A stretch of 64,000 bases of DNA from Prochlorococcus sp. AG-347-I15 (lineage in GTDB: Bacteria; Cyanobacteriota; Cyanobacteriia; PCC-6307; Cyanobiaceae), in assembly GCA_003281585.1 (NCBI GenBank), contig QCBN01000002.1, positions 124,001 to 188,000 on the forward strand, in the 5' to 3' direction. Positions 8,753-18,930 of the stretch are shown here, piece after piece. How positions within the stretch are numbered: the stretch's first letter is position 1; every line of letters begins with the position of its first letter. The translations under genes were made by a program, and so were the position numbers. The notes beneath the pieces are model-generated. The model made no database searches and was not told the DNA's origin. It worked only from the letters and a program-made list of their open reading frames with translations.

Positions 8753-11194
8753 ATGGATAAGAAAAAATTCACTTCTATCTCACTCCAAGAAGAAATGCAA
8801 CGTTCTTATCTCGAGTACGCAATGAGTGTAATAGTTGGACGTGCTCTACCCGACGCAAGAGACGGCCTTAAACCTGTGCAGAGAAGAATACTGTTTGCAA
8901 TGTATGAACTAGGTTTAACCCCAGATAGGCCATTTAGAAAGTGCGCAAGGGTTGTTGGTGACGTACTTGGAAAGTATCATCCACACGGAGATCAAGCAGT
9001 ATATGATGCGTTAGTAAGGCTAGTTCAAAATTTTTCAACTAAATATCCTACCCTAGACGGTCATGGAAATTTTGGTTCCGTGGATAATGATCCACCAGCA
9101 GCAATGAGATACACTGAGACCAGATTAGCACCGATAGCCTACAATGGATTTCTTGAAGAAATTGGATCAGAAACAGTACATTTCTCAAATAATTTCGACG
9201 GTTCTCAAAAAGAACCAGATGTCCTTCCAGCTCAACTCCCATTTTTGTTGCTTAACGGATCATCAGGAATTGCTGTTGGAATGGCAACAAATATTCCTCC
9301 TCACAACCTTGGAGAAATAGTAGATGGTTTAATCGCTTTAATAAAAGATAAAGATTTAAGTAATAAAAAACTTTCTAAAATTATTAAAGGTCCAGATTTT
9401 CCTACTGGAGGAGAATTAATTTATAGTCAAGCAATAGAGGAACTTTACGAAAAAGGAAAAGGATCAATAGTAATGAGGGGAGTCATAAATAAAGAGGAAA
9501 TAAATTTAGGGAAAGGAAAACACAAAAAAAATGCATTAATCATTACGGAGCTTCCTTATCAAATTAGTAAAGCAAGTTGGATAGAAAAACTAGCTGAACT
9601 AGTTAATTCAAGCAAAATCAATGGTATCTCTGATATTAGAGATGAAAGCGATCGAGAGGGAATGAGAATTGTAATAGAGCTTAAAAAAGATTCTAATACC
9701 GAACTTGTAATTTCAAATTTGTATAAAAAAACAACTCTACAGACCAATTTTGGTGCCATATTTTTAGCTTTGATTAAAGGAAAACCTGTTCAGCTAAACT
9801 TAAAGGAATACTTAAACTATTTTCTTGAATTCCGAGAAGAAACAATTAGAAAAAGAACTAATTATTTTCTAAAAAATACTCTCGAAAAATTAGAAGTATT
9901 AGAAGGTTTATCAAAAGCAACAAAAGACATAAAAAGAATTATTGAGATTATTGAAGAGTCGCTCAACTCTGGAGAAGCTAGATCAAAATTAATTAGTAAT
10001 TTTGTGTTAAGTGAAAAACAAGCAAATTCAGTTTTGGATATGCCACTTAAAAAATTAACAAATCTGGAAAAAAATCAAATAGAAAAAGATATAAAAAAAT
10101 TACAAGATGAAAAGAATTATTTTGTAAAATTATTGAATGAAAGAAGGCTATTACTAGAATTACTAATAGAAGAATTATTAAAATTAAAGAAAAAATATAA
10201 TGTTAAAAGAAAAACAAAACTACTTAAAAATATAGATCAAAATGAAGAATTAGAAACAATAAATAATCAAATCATAGAGGACCTAATCAATAAAAAAACC
10301 AAATTGTATATAGACAATAGATTTTATATAAAGACAATGAATTTAAATAATTATAAGAAATCGTTTGAAAATATAAATAAATTTATAGAAAATAAAAATA
10401 TTCAAAAATTTATATGTAATATTGAAAAAAATATAAAAATAATTGGAATAACTTTTACTGGGAAAGTTTTTCATATTAATTGGGAATCAAATATTGATAA
10501 TGAATTTAAATTAGATAATAGAATACTTGGAAATATTAATCCTAATGAAATAATAAATTTTCATTCAATTAAAAAAGAATTTAAAAATTACATATGTATC
10601 TTGAATTCAGATGGAAGATTTAAAAAAGTATTATTTGATGAGGATATGATAAAAAGTAATAGATCTTTTGGAATAACAAAATTAAAAAATAATATAAAAA
10701 CTATTGATTCATTTGTGTCTAATGAAGAAAAAAATTTACTAATATTAACTTCTATTGGAAGAATTTTTAAATTTAGCTTGTCAAATAAAATTATAAGTCC
10801 GACTACTAAACAATCTCAAGGTTTAATGATTGCGAAACTTTTACCGACTGAACAAATTGTTTCTTGTTGTTCATATCAAAATGGAGAAAATATTTATTTA
10901 GTCTCTAAGCAAGGGCAAATCTTTTGTATAAATAGTAGTGAAATTTATTACGCCAGTGAATATAGTTTAGGTTATTTAAATGAAAGAACACAACTAAAAA
11001 ACGATTATTTCCTCAAAATTTTACCAAGTAACCATTATCTTGATATTGAAACTAATAAAAATAAATCTGCCAGAATCGACTTTGATAAATTAAATATTAA
11101 ATCTAATAAAACAAATGTTCTAACTGACTTTTTGCAATTAGATAAAGACGAATATATTGAAAACTGTTTTCGACTAAAAAGCTTTCTCGACTAA
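8753..11194 (+). CDS. Type IIA topoisomerase subunit A (ParC/GyrA-like)
   Basis: 813 residues. The N-terminal breakage-reunion domain is very clear: [28 protein letters not shown] near residues 16-45 (shown in part), GKYHPHGD near 80 and AMRYTETR near 120 with the catalytic Tyr. From about residue 400 the sequence becomes a coiled coil and then a Lys/Asn/Ile-rich, poorly conserved beta-pinwheel region. I see no QRGGKG-type GyrA box, so it is more likely a topoisomerase IV-like decatenase subunit than a true gyrase A. Cyanobacteria usually also have a canonical gyrA elsewhere. No ParE or GyrB gene is in the window, so the partner is unknown. Its stop overlaps the purF stop by 4 nt (convergent). 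Confidence 0.9.
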   Translation: MDKKKFTSISLQEEMQRSYLEYAMSVIVGRALPDARDGLKPVQRRILFAMYELGLTPDRPFRKCARVVGDVLGKYHPHGDQAVYDALVRLVQNFSTKYPTLDGHGNFGSVDNDPPAAMRYTETRLAPIAYNGFLEEIGSETVHFSNNFDGSQKEPDVLPAQLPFLLLNGSSGIAVGMATNIPPHNLGEIVDGLIALIKDKDLSNKKLSKIIKGPDFPTGGELIYSQAIEELYEKGKGSIVMRGVINKEEINLGKGKHKKNALIITELPYQISKASWIEKLAELVNSSKINGISDIRDESDREGMRIVIELKKDSNTELVISNLYKKTTLQTNFGAIFLALIKGKPVQLNLKEYLNYFLEFREETIRKRTNYFLKNTLEKLEVLEGLSKATKDIKRIIEIIEESLNSGEARSKLISNFVLSEKQANSVLDMPLKKLTNLEKNQIEKDIKKLQDEKNYFVKLLNERRLLLELLIEELLKLKKKYNVKRKTKLLKNIDQNEELETINNQIIEDLINKKTKLYIDNRFYIKTMNLNNYKKSFENINKFIENKNIQKFICNIEKNIKIIGITFTGKVFHINWESNIDNEFKLDNRILGNINPNEIINFHSIKKEFKNYICILNSDGRFKKVLFDEDMIKSNRSFGITKLKNNIKTIDSFVSNEEKNLLILTSIGRIFKFSLSNKIISPTTKQSQGLMIAKLLPTEQIVSCCSYQNGENIYLVSKQGQIFCINSSEIYYASEYSLGYLNERTQLKNDYFLKILPSNHYLDIETNKNKSARIDFDKLNIKSNKTNVLTDFLQLDKDEYIENCFRLKSFLD

Positions 11195-12651
11195 GATTTA
11201 TATTCATTTTCAACCCAATTTAAATACTCTTGATTTACTGTTCCGGTTACATAAGTACCGGTAAAACAACTCATTTCCAAGTGCTCAACAAGAGAATCAC
11301 TGATTATGGATCTACGTAAATTCTCAACACTTTGATAGACAAGATTATCAATTTCAAGTTGCTCAGCAATTTCGCTTATTGTTCTATCGTGTGCTATTAA
11401 TTCTTCTTTATTAGGCATATTAATTCCATAAACATGAGGAAAACGAACAGGAGGAGCCGCTGATGTAAAAAAAACTTTATTTGCTCCTGCATCTTTAGCC
11501 ATCTGTACAATTTCTTTTGAAGTAGTACCTCTTACTATCGAATCATCAACAATTAATACATTTTTATTTTTAAATTCAGCACTCATAGCATTTAACTTTT
11601 GTCTTACAGATTTCTTACGTTTCTGTTGACCAGGCATAATGAATGTTCTACCAACATATCTATTTTTAAAAAACCCTTCTCTATACTCAATACCTAATTG
11701 TCTTGCAACTTGCATAGCGGCAGGTCGAGAAGAATCAGGAATAGGCATTACAACATCAACATCTCCAGCAGTAATTGTTTCTTTTATTGTTTCAGATAAA
11801 TAATCTCCCATTTTTAAACGAGCTTTATACACTGAAATACCATTCATAATTGAATCTGGCCTAGCTAAATAAACATATTCAAAAGCGCAAGGACATAAGA
11901 TTGGATTTTCTGAACATTGCTTAGAAAAAAACTCGCCATTGAGATTTATATAAATAGCTTCTCCAGGATCTACATCTCTCACCACTTGATAATCGTTATT
12001 CTCAAGTACTAAAGATTCGCTAGCAACCATCCATTCTTCTTTTTTTGTAGTTAATGAAAGTCTTTTTCCTATAACTAAAGGTCTAATCCCAAAAGGATCT
12101 CTGAATGCTAATAAACCATGACCTGAAATTAATGCGATTGAAGCATATGATCCCTGAACTCTTTTATTTAAAGATTTAACAGCATCAAAAATAATATCAG
12201 GTTCTAATTCTTGATGATGAATTTGTTCTTGCAACTCTGTAGCAAATACATTTAAAAGCATTTCAGTATCACTTGAAGAGTTTGTGTGTCGTTTATCAAT
12301 ATTAAATAATTGTTTTTCTAAATCTCTAGTATTAGTCAAATTGCCATTATGTATCAAAACAATTCCATAGGGTGCGTTAACGTAAAAAGGTTGGGCTTCT
12401 TCTACGCTTTCTGCTGATCCCTTGGTTGCATATCTAACATGACCTAATCCTATCTTACCGATTAAATTTCTCATATCTCTTGTCCTATAAGCAGTATTAA
12501 CCTGGCCTTTGGCCTTATGTATATGAAAAATAGTATTTTCCATTGTGGCTATACCAGTTGAATCTTGACCTCTATGCTGTAGAAGCAATAGGCTGTCATA
12601 TATTTGTTGATTTACATCTTCTGAAGAAACAATTCCAACTATTCCGCACAT
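11191..12651 (-). CDS. purF: Amidophosphoribosyltransferase
   Basis: 486 residues. It makes 5-phosphoribosylamine from PRPP and glutamine, the first step of purine synthesis. The protein begins MCGIVGIV, so Cys2 becomes the N-terminal nucleophile after Met removal, as in Ntn-type glutaminase domains with no propeptide. [12 protein letters not shown] is near residue 22. The PRPP-binding loop [18 protein letters not shown] is near residue 360. It lies 47 nt downstream of purL on the same strand, forming a purL-purF unit next to dnaN, an arrangement I recall at the origin end of Prochlorococcus and marine Synechococcus chromosomes. Confidence 0.97.
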   Translation of the reverse strand: MCGIVGIVSSEDVNQQIYDSLLLLQHRGQDSTGIATMENTIFHIHKAKGQVNTAYRTRDMRNLIGKIGLGHVRYATKGSAESVEEAQPFYVNAPYGIVLIHNGNLTNTRDLEKQLFNIDKRHTNSSSDTEMLLNVFATELQEQIHHQELEPDIIFDAVKSLNKRVQGSYASIALISGHGLLAFRDPFGIRPLVIGKRLSLTTKKEEWMVASESLVLENNDYQVVRDVDPGEAIYINLNGEFFSKQCSENPILCPCAFEYVYLARPDSIMNGISVYKARLKMGDYLSETIKETITAGDVDVVMPIPDSSRPAAMQVARQLGIEYREGFFKNRYVGRTFIMPGQQKRKKSVRQKLNAMSAEFKNKNVLIVDDSIVRGTTSKEIVQMAKDAGANKVFFTSAAPPVRFPHVYGINMPNKEELIAHDRTISEIAEQLEIDNLVYQSVENLRRSIISDSLVEHLEMSCFTGTYVTGTVNQEYLNWVENEYKS

Positions 12652-12698
12652 AACTTAATTTATTAAAAAATTTAATAATTGAAAAATGTTTTTCATAT

Positions 12699-15038
12699 TT
12701 AAAAGTGACCTGAAATACTATTATTAAATTTTTCGGTTAATTCCTCAACTCTGATATTGCAAATATCTGCATCTTTACTTTTTATTTTAAGTGTTTTACT
12801 AGAAACATACCCTATTTTTTTTACATAAATACTTGATTGAAAATTTATTTGAATTTTTTCTAGATAATCAAGCCATTCATTTTCTTTCATTTTGTCTATT
12901 GAGAAAATAATTCTAGAACCTCCTTCTGCAAATAAGGAATTATCATCTCTATTAGAGCCTTGCTGTAACTCTATCGTTGCGCCTTTTGTGGACAAAATAC
13001 AACATTCTGCTAAAGCAATAGCTAAACCACCATCGCTTATATCGTGAGAAGAAGCGACAAAACTTTTTGAAATCGCATTTCTTACAAAATCCTGGCAAAA
13101 CTTTTCATCTAACAAATCTATTTTTGGAGGACGGCCTAAAATTTCTCCATGGAAATATTCCAAATAAGAACTAGCTGCTAATGTTGTTTCTGATTTATAA
13201 GAACCAATTAACCATATTTGATCATCAATATTTTTCCATTCACTACTTATAGCTTTTTCAATATTATCTATTTTTCCAACCATTCCAATAACTGGAGTGG
13301 GGTAAATAGGAGTTATTTCATTATCTTTATTTTTTGATTCATTATATAGAGAAACATTTCCTCCTGTAACAGGAGTTTTTAAAGCATTACAGGCTTCAGA
13401 AATTCCATTGCATGAAGATGAAAGTTGCCAATATCCTATTTCTGTTTCTGGAGAAGGAAAATTTAGGTTATTTGTAATAGCAACTGGTTCAGCCCCAACA
13501 CAACTAACATTTCTTGCTGATTCTGCCACTGCAGCAATAGTTCCTCTAAAGGGATCGAGAAAAACCCATCTACTGTTACAATCAACTGAAGCAGCTACAC
13601 CAGAAAATACTTTATTTTTATTTTTTTCATTTTGTTCTCTAAGTCTTATTACTGCAGCATCTGATTGTCCAGGTTTAAAAACTGTATTTGCCTGAACTTG
13701 TGAATCATACTGTTTATAAATCCATTTTTTAGAAGCTATTGAGGGATTAGAGAGAAGGTTTAAAATGATTTGTGAAAAAGAAAAACTCTTATTTTCCTTG
13801 AGTGAAAAAATTTTTTGATCATTTATTTCTGGTAATTTATTTTCATTCCATTCCCATTTTTTTAACAAATATTCAGGTGTTTTTTTAATTACATTGTGAA
13901 TATTCACAGGAGTATCATCAGACAAAGCAGAAGTAGGTATTTGAGCAACAATTTTACTGTTATGTGAAATAATTACCTCATTAGTATCTATTACTTCACC
14001 GATTACATTGGCATATAATCCCCATTTATTAAATTTTTCAATAAGACTATTTATTTTTTCTTCTTTTACGACTAACAACATTCTCTCTTGCGATTCGGAT
14101 AATAAATATTGGTATGAGGACATATTTTCCTCTCTAGAAGGAACCAGATCTAAATTAATAGATATTCCTAATTTTCCGTTCGCAGCCATTTCTGCACTAC
14201 TGCATGTTAAACCTGCTGCCCCCATATCTTGAGCAGCAATTACATCTCCTGTCTTAAAAGCATCTAAACAAGCCTCTATAAGGCTTTTCTCGATAAATGG
14301 ATCTCCTACTTGTACTGCAGGTCTGTCATCTAATGATGCAGTTGTTAATTCTGAACTTGCGAAACTAGCACCACCAACTCCATCTCTGCCAGTAGTATTA
14401 CCAACATATAGAACTGGTGAACCTACATTTTTAGCTCCAGAACAAACTATTTCATTAGTCTCTAAAAGTCCTAAAGCCATAACATTAACCAGAGGATTTC
14501 CAGAGTAACAATTATCAAAGTCAATTTCACCTCCAACAGTAGGAACACCTACACAATTTCCATAATGTGCGATACCTGATACAACTCCTCTAAGCAAATC
14601 AATATTTGATGGCTTATCAAGATTTCCAAATCTCAATGAATTCAATATTGCTATGGGCCTTGCTCCCATAGTAAAAATATCTCTTAATATTCCTCCTACT
14701 CCTGTTGCCGCTCCTTGAAAAGGTTCAATTGCAGATGGATGATTATGACTTTCTATTTTAAAAACAAGTTTTTGATTATTTCCTACATCAATAACTCCAG
14801 CATTTTCTCCAGGACCAACCAAAATATTTTTTCCTTTAGTGGGAAAGTTAGATAGTAAGGGTTTTGAATTTCTATAACAACAATGTTCAGACCACATAAC
14901 ACCAAACATTCCTAGTTCAGTCCTATTTGGTTTTCTATTTAATCTTTTACAAATTTCTTCGTAATCATTAACTGTTAAATTTTCAATTTTTAATACTTCA
15001 TCAAGATCATATAGATCATTGTTTTCAAGATTTATCAT
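12699..15038 (-). CDS. purL: Phosphoribosylformylglycinamidine synthase II
   Basis: 779 residues, the small PurL form that works with separate PurQ and PurS subunits. It converts FGAR to FGAM in purine synthesis. MWSEHCCYRNSKPLL near residue 50, FKIESHNHPSAIEPFQGAATG near 93 (shown in part) and the Gly-rich GNTTGRDGVGGASFASSE near 213 mark the AIRS-like ATP-binding half; the second half repeats the fold (TGGNVSLYNES, SHDISDGGLAIALAE). It starts 3 nt after the stop of the PRC-barrel gene and is followed by purF, so the three are probably one transcript with dnaN. Confidence 0.97.
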   Translation of the reverse strand: MINLENNDLYDLDEVLKIENLTVNDYEEICKRLNRKPNRTELGMFGVMWSEHCCYRNSKPLLSNFPTKGKNILVGPGENAGVIDVGNNQKLVFKIESHNHPSAIEPFQGAATGVGGILRDIFTMGARPIAILNSLRFGNLDKPSNIDLLRGVVSGIAHYGNCVGVPTVGGEIDFDNCYSGNPLVNVMALGLLETNEIVCSGAKNVGSPVLYVGNTTGRDGVGGASFASSELTTASLDDRPAVQVGDPFIEKSLIEACLDAFKTGDVIAAQDMGAAGLTCSSAEMAANGKLGISINLDLVPSREENMSSYQYLLSESQERMLLVVKEEKINSLIEKFNKWGLYANVIGEVIDTNEVIISHNSKIVAQIPTSALSDDTPVNIHNVIKKTPEYLLKKWEWNENKLPEINDQKIFSLKENKSFSFSQIILNLLSNPSIASKKWIYKQYDSQVQANTVFKPGQSDAAVIRLREQNEKNKNKVFSGVAASVDCNSRWVFLDPFRGTIAAVAESARNVSCVGAEPVAITNNLNFPSPETEIGYWQLSSSCNGISEACNALKTPVTGGNVSLYNESKNKDNEITPIYPTPVIGMVGKIDNIEKAISSEWKNIDDQIWLIGSYKSETTLAASSYLEYFHGEILGRPPKIDLLDEKFCQDFVRNAISKSFVASSHDISDGGLAIALAECCILSTKGATIELQQGSNRDDNSLFAEGGSRIIFSIDKMKENEWLDYLEKIQINFQSSIYVKKIGYVSSKTLKIKSKDADICNIRVEELTEKFNNSISGHF

Positions 15039-15041
15039 TTT

Positions 15042-15749
15042 TTAAATCCAGGGGTCATCTTCATTTTTATCACTAAAAGCTCTTGTTCTTTTATCATCAT
15101 TATAAAAACTTTTTTGTTTAAGATTTAAGTTTTGGTTTATATCTTCATCTTCTTCAAGCCAATCCTCTAATCGATTAGCAGCTATGTTTTTCATATCATC
15201 AAATCTATTAAAAATTTTTTTCCCCTTTTGTAAAAATTCATTTTTAAAACTTGATTTTATTAAAAATAAATCATCTAGAGAACTACTTTCACAAAAAACT
15301 AAACCAGGTTGTTGATCTTTAATATTTTCAATATTTAATTTCCATCTACTAGAACCAGGAATTTTTGGATTCGATCGAGAAACTAAATAATATTTAATTT
15401 TTCCTGTTTTCATTTCGAATAAAAAATCAGCAATAACTCCTATTTTTGAACCATTGATATTTATAAGATTAGCTTCTATTAGAGTTGGGAATCTATTTAA
15501 AGTTACTAAATCGGAAATTGCTGGCTCACCTTTAACGTAAATTTCGTTATCAATTATTTGACTAATTTGATTTAATCGCCAAACGTTTCGTTTTAAATCA
15601 AAATTTGAGGGGCGAGAATACCATCCTAAAATTCGATGAACTGGAGGATGCATCCAAACATTTTCACCATTTCCGTAATTAAGAGCCATTTTCCCCTTAA
15701 CACTATAATTTAGTAATTCACTTAATAAAATTTCTTTAGGTAACTTCAA
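15042..15749 (-). CDS. PRC-barrel domain protein
   Basis: 235 residues, cytoplasmic. Two PRC-barrel-like segments can be seen: residues 8-65 (LLSELLNYSVKGKMALNYG ... WYSRPSNF) and about 90-130 (NINGSKIGVIADFLFEMKTGKI). The C-terminal 60 residues are acidic and polar and end EDDPWI. PRC barrels occur in RNA-processing proteins and photosynthetic reaction centres; the cyanobacterial family next to dnaN is conserved but has no established role. It lies 1 nt after dnaN and 3 nt before purL, so it is embedded in that operon. The domain call is moderate and no function is claimed. Confidence 0.8.
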   Translation of the reverse strand: MKLPKEILLSELLNYSVKGKMALNYGNGENVWMHPPVHRILGWYSRPSNFDLKRNVWRLNQISQIIDNEIYVKGEPAISDLVTLNRFPTLIEANLININGSKIGVIADFLFEMKTGKIKYYLVSRSNPKIPGSSRWKLNIENIKDQQPGLVFCESSSLDDLFLIKSSFKNEFLQKGKKIFNRFDDMKNIAANRLEDWLEEDEDINQNLNLKQKSFYNDDKRTRAFSDKNEDDPWI

Positions 15750-15750
15750 A

Positions 15751-16908
15751 TTAGGAACGAACCTGCACGGGCATAACTAAATAAGTAAAAGAATTCAGAT
15801 TATCTTCTGGTACCAAAACAGCTGGAGTAGTTGCAAGATTACACTTTAGAAGTACATTTTCAGAAGGAATAACTTTCAAACCTTCTAAAAGATATCTAAC
15901 ATTAAATGCAATATCAAAATTTTCTCCAGAATATGAAACAGGTATAGATTCGTGAGCGTTCCCTATATCTTGTGCATCTGCACTAATCGAAGCTGATTCT
16001 GTATTATCTAATTTAATCTTTACAACATTACTCTGCTGATCTGCTAGAACAGCAATCCTTTCTAATGCATCAATTAATCTTTTAGTATTAAAATTAAAAA
16101 TCTTAGAAAAATTATCAGGAATTAATTGTGAATAATTAGGATAGTTACCTTCAAGAGTTCTAGTTGTAATTATTTGGTTAGAGGATATAAAAACCACTTG
16201 ACCTTTATCGTAAAAAAGCTTTATTGATTTTTCTGAGCTTCTTAAAGAAACTAGTTTTTCAATTTCTCTTAATGATCTTGTTGGAATAGTTACTGATAAG
16301 TTATCTTCATTTAAAAGTAAATTATCTTTATTTTCGATATATTCTTCGTTAGCTATTAACGCTACAGCTAATCTATGGCCATCTGTGGAAGCAGACTCTA
16401 AATAATTTTGTTTGAAAGTAAAATTGACTCCTGTCAGTAGCTGCTTTGAATCATCATTACTACTAGCAAAAATGGTTGATTTTAACGATTTCAAAAAAGC
16501 ACTAGGATCAATATTTATAGATGTTCCACTCTCAACAAATGGCAATTTTGGATAATCATCAGATTGAATACCTTTTATATTAAACGAACCTTTATCACTT
16601 TTAATTAGGATATTTTCAGAATTCTCATCTACTTCTAAAGAAACAGGATTTTCATTAGGCAATTTATTTACTATTTCAGATAAAAGCTTTGAAGGTATCG
16701 TAATAGCCCCGCTATTTTTAACTGTTCCATCAAAAGAAGTTTGTATTCCTAGATTAAGATCAAAGCCGGTCAAGCTAATTTTATTTGTTCCTTGATCAGC
16801 TGTTAAAAGTATATTTGCAAGTATCGGATGGGTGGGTCTTGAAGAAACTGCTTTGTTTACTAATTGCATAGCATTATTAAACTCATTTTGATTACAAATG
16901 ATCTCCAT
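15751..16908 (-). CDS. dnaN: DNA polymerase III beta subunit (sliding clamp)
   Basis: 385 residues. DnaN is the ring-shaped processivity clamp for DNA polymerase III. Three clamp domains of about 125 residues are recognisable: MEIICNQNEFNNAMQLVNKAVSSRPTHPIL opens domain 1 (shown in part), STDGHRLAVALI near residue 180 is the strongest motif, and NVRYLLEGLKVIPSENVLL and YLVMPVQVRS close domain 3. The start ATG is preceded by a good promoter candidate at 16935-16963. In Prochlorococcus dnaN conventionally marks gene 1 and sits beside the origin, without dnaA next to it. The same is true here. Confidence 0.97.
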   Translation of the reverse strand: MEIICNQNEFNNAMQLVNKAVSSRPTHPILANILLTADQGTNKISLTGFDLNLGIQTSFDGTVKNSGAITIPSKLLSEIVNKLPNENPVSLEVDENSENILIKSDKGSFNIKGIQSDDYPKLPFVESGTSINIDPSAFLKSLKSTIFASSNDDSKQLLTGVNFTFKQNYLESASTDGHRLAVALIANEEYIENKDNLLLNEDNLSVTIPTRSLREIEKLVSLRSSEKSIKLFYDKGQVVFISSNQIITTRTLEGNYPNYSQLIPDNFSKIFNFNTKRLIDALERIAVLADQQSNVVKIKLDNTESASISADAQDIGNAHESIPVSYSGENFDIAFNVRYLLEGLKVIPSENVLLKCNLATTPAVLVPEDNLNSFTYLVMPVQVRS

Positions 16909-16934
16909 CGGTCTTTGGAACTTTTTATAAGTAC

Positions 16935-16963
16935 AATATACTTTTTTCGTAAATTAAATTCAA
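16935..16963 (-). promoter_or_regulatory. Candidate sigma-70-type promoter of dnaN
   Basis: On the minus strand, TTGAAT (16958-16963) is followed after exactly 17 nt by TATATT (16935-16940). This predicts transcription from about 16928, some 20 nt upstream of the dnaN ATG at 16908. The match is 4 of 6 and 5 of 6 to the consensus. AT-rich DNA yields many chance hits, so spacing and location are the main support. Confidence 0.45.
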
Positions 16964-17035
16964 TAAGTTATTTTATTTACTCTTCTAATATAAAAAATCA
17001 ATAAAATAATTAAAAAGTTTAGTAGTAGTAGTTAT

Positions 17036-17053
17036 TGTGGAAATTGTGGAATT
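17036..17053 (-). promoter_or_regulatory. Two abutting DnaA-box-like 9-mers
   Basis: TGTGGAAAT (17036-17044) and TGTGGAATT (17045-17053) are directly adjacent and in the same orientation. On the minus strand they read ATTTCCACA and AATTCCACA, close to the TTATCCACA consensus and to the TTTTCCACA form reported for cyanobacteria. Two boxes with zero spacing suggest cooperative DnaA binding. Confidence 0.6.
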
Positions 17054-17082
17054 TTGGACGTAATAACCTATATCACTTTGTT

Positions 17083-17107
17083 TCTGGATAATTTGAAAGG
17101 TGGAAAA
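17083..17107 (-). promoter_or_regulatory. Two weaker DnaA-box-like sites
   Basis: TCTGGATAA (17083-17091) reads TTATCCAGA on the minus strand, one mismatch from TTATCCACA. GGTGGAAAA (17099-17107) reads TTTTCCACC, one mismatch from TTTTCCACA. Both share the orientation of the tandem pair at 17036-17053. Confidence 0.45.
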
Positions 17108-17116
17108 AATTTTTTA

Positions 17117-17167
17117 TTTGTTGAATAAATTAAAAGTTTTAAAATAGTTTTTTGTTAATTCAACAAA
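17117..17167. repeat. 10-bp perfect inverted repeat in the origin region
   Basis: TTTGTTGAAT (17117-17126) and ATTCAACAAA (17158-17167) are perfect inverted copies separated by 31 nt of AT-rich DNA. The core TTCAACA occurs a third time at 17190-17196. This could be a protein-binding iteron set or a cruciform; it could also act as a bidirectional terminator for thrC-side transcripts. Confidence 0.5.
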
Positions 17168-17217
17168 ACAGTTTATTTTTTGTTTATTTTTCAACAATTG
17201 AATCTTATTTTTAACTG

Positions 17218-17226
17218 ATTTCCACA
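17218..17226 (+). promoter_or_regulatory. DnaA-box-like 9-mer, opposite orientation
   Basis: ATTTCCACA lies on the plus strand, 21 nt from the thrC stop. It is the same 9-mer as the first of the tandem pair but inverted relative to it, so the boxes flank the AT-rich centre. Confidence 0.5.
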
Positions 17227-17246
17227 GACACTATTTTTTTTGACTT

Positions 17247-18350
17247 TTAATATCCTAAGATTTTGGTTATATCTTTTAACGAAGGCTCAATGTTTTTCTT
17301 GAAAATAGCATTGTTGTTTTTAATTGCGCAATCAGGATCTTTTAATCCATTCCCTGTTAGGACGCAGACGATATTCGATCCTTTTTGGATTCTTTTTTTA
17401 TTTTTTATAAGTCCTGCAACCGAAGCAGCACTTGCAGGTTCACAAAATACTCCCTCTCTTGCAAGGATTTTATAAGCATCGATTATTTCTTCATCCGTAA
17501 CAGACTGAAAGTCTCCTCTGCTTTCTTTTTTTACTTTCTTTGCTTTTTCTCTGTTAACAGGATTTCCTATCCTTATCGCAGTAGCAATAGTCTCAGGGTT
17601 TTCAACAATTATATTTTTTACTAGCGGGGCTGATCCTTCAGATTGAAAACCCATCATTGTTGGTAATTTTAAATTTCTTTTTATTTTTGAATATTCTTTA
17701 AAACCTAACCAATAGGCTGTTATGTTTCCAGCATTTCCCATCGGAATACAAAGCCAATCAGGTGCAAAACCTAAATCATCAACAATTTCAAAAGCGGCGG
17801 TTTTTTGGCCTTGTATTCGATATGGATTAACAGAATTAACAAGTTCTATTGGATGTTCTGAAGATAAATCTCTTACGATTTCTAAAGCTTTATCAAAATT
17901 TCCATTTATTGAAATAATCTCAGCTCCATACATTAAAGCTTGTGCGAGTTTTCCTTGTGCAACAAATCCTTCTGGAATTAATACATAAGGTTTTAATCCT
18001 CCTCTAGATGCATATGCTGCAGCAGCAGCAGAGGTGTTTCCAGTACTTGCACAAATAACCGCTTCACTACCTTCTTCTTTTGCTTTGCTAATAGCCATAG
18101 TCATTCCCCGATCTTTAAAAGATCCTGTAGGATTTAGACCGTCATATTTTAAAAAAACTTTTGTATCATTGCCGATTAACTCGCTAACTGAGTCACTTAA
18201 AATTAATGGAGTATTTCCTTCATTTAGAGAGATAATAGGAGTTTTCTTTGTTACTGGAAGATATTGTTTATAAGCTTCGATTAAACCCGGCCATCTTTTT
18301 TTTCTGTAGTTAATACCTAGTTTATTTTTGACTTTATTTAATAGCTCCAT
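17247..18350 (-). CDS. thrC: Threonine synthase
   Basis: 367 residues. PLP enzyme that converts O-phosphohomoserine to threonine. [11 protein letters not shown] near residue 75 carries the Schiff-base Lys, [14 protein letters not shown] near 105 is the phosphate-binding and Asn loop, and [12 protein letters not shown] near 205 and [12 protein letters not shown] near 330 complete the fold. The length suits the shorter bacterial type II form. It is the first gene on the other side of the origin from dnaN and is transcribed towards it, head-on to a fork leaving the origin. It follows the DUF1400 gene by 6 nt. Confidence 0.95.
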   Translation of the reverse strand: MELLNKVKNKLGINYRKKRWPGLIEAYKQYLPVTKKTPIISLNEGNTPLILSDSVSELIGNDTKVFLKYDGLNPTGSFKDRGMTMAISKAKEEGSEAVICASTGNTSAAAAAYASRGGLKPYVLIPEGFVAQGKLAQALMYGAEIISINGNFDKALEIVRDLSSEHPIELVNSVNPYRIQGQKTAAFEIVDDLGFAPDWLCIPMGNAGNITAYWLGFKEYSKIKRNLKLPTMMGFQSEGSAPLVKNIIVENPETIATAIRIGNPVNREKAKKVKKESRGDFQSVTDEEIIDAYKILAREGVFCEPASAASVAGLIKNKKRIQKGSNIVCVLTGNGLKDPDCAIKNNNAIFKKNIEPSLKDITKILGY

Positions 18351-18356
18351 AACTTT

Positions 18357-18929
18357 TTAATTTGTTTTAATTTTTTCTAAGGGGGAATTTGTAAAAAAAT
18401 CTAATAATTCTGAAATTGATTCTACTTTATTCATAACTTTGCTTAAGGCATTGACATCTAAAATCATAGTTTTAGTCGGATATGCTTCAAAAAAATTTAT
18501 CAGATTTATTTTCCCATTTCCTATGTTAATACCTTGAACTACACTTGCTCTTAGGGCTAGCATACCGGTTCTTTCATCATCTGCTTTAGGAGGATGAATA
18601 ATAGATGAAAGTCTTGTTAGAAATACATTTCCTATTTCAGAATATACTAATTTGCTAGCTATTGTTATAGGGATCTCATATTTTTTACTTAGTACTGACC
18701 TAATTTTCGTATCAGAATATCCTGTTGCTTTTAAAATTTTTTTTAATTTTTTTGTTGAGTCACCTTTTTGCGCAAATTTTTTTAATGAGTTTACTTTAAT
18801 GGTTCTAGAAAATAAGCTGTATACAATTTTAATTTCTTCAGCAGCTTTAACTTTTGAAACATTAAAAAGTAATTGAGAATTAATAATTATAAAAATTATT
18901 TTAATTATCAAAAATTTATTTAATTTCAT
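18357..18929 (-). CDS. DUF1400-like secreted or membrane-anchored protein
   Basis: 190 residues from the ATG at 18929, which I prefer over an ATG at 18953 lying inside the upstream kinase gene; the kinase TGA and this ATG are 1 nt apart. Residues 5-30 are a hydrophobic signal peptide ending KVKA before AEEIKIVYS. The following EEIKIVYSLFSRTIKV and helical pattern resemble the DUF1400 region that in many cyanobacteria precedes an alpha/beta hydrolase. No hydrolase domain or GxSxG motif is present here, so this is the stand-alone form. The role is unknown. Confidence 0.75.
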   Translation of the reverse strand: MKLNKFLIIKIIFIIINSQLLFNVSKVKAAEEIKIVYSLFSRTIKVNSLKKFAQKGDSTKKLKKILKATGYSDTKIRSVLSKKYEIPITIASKLVYSEIGNVFLTRLSSIIHPPKADDERTGMLALRASVVQGINIGNGKINLINFFEAYPTKTMILDVNALSKVMNKVESISELLDFFTNSPLEKIKTN

Positions 18930-18930
18930 T

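Larger units (their letters stand above)
16909..17246. other. Probable chromosomal replication origin region
   Basis: A 338-nt gap between the start of dnaN and the end of thrC, unusually long for this gene-dense DNA. It is extremely AT-rich and holds five DnaA-box-like 9-mers, a 10-bp inverted repeat and three copies of TTCAACA. The left part (about 16940-17030), with almost no G or C, could be the unwinding element. Known context: in Prochlorococcus and other cyanobacteria the origin is commonly placed beside dnaN. Origin activity itself is inferred; I see no ORF here. Confidence 0.7.
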
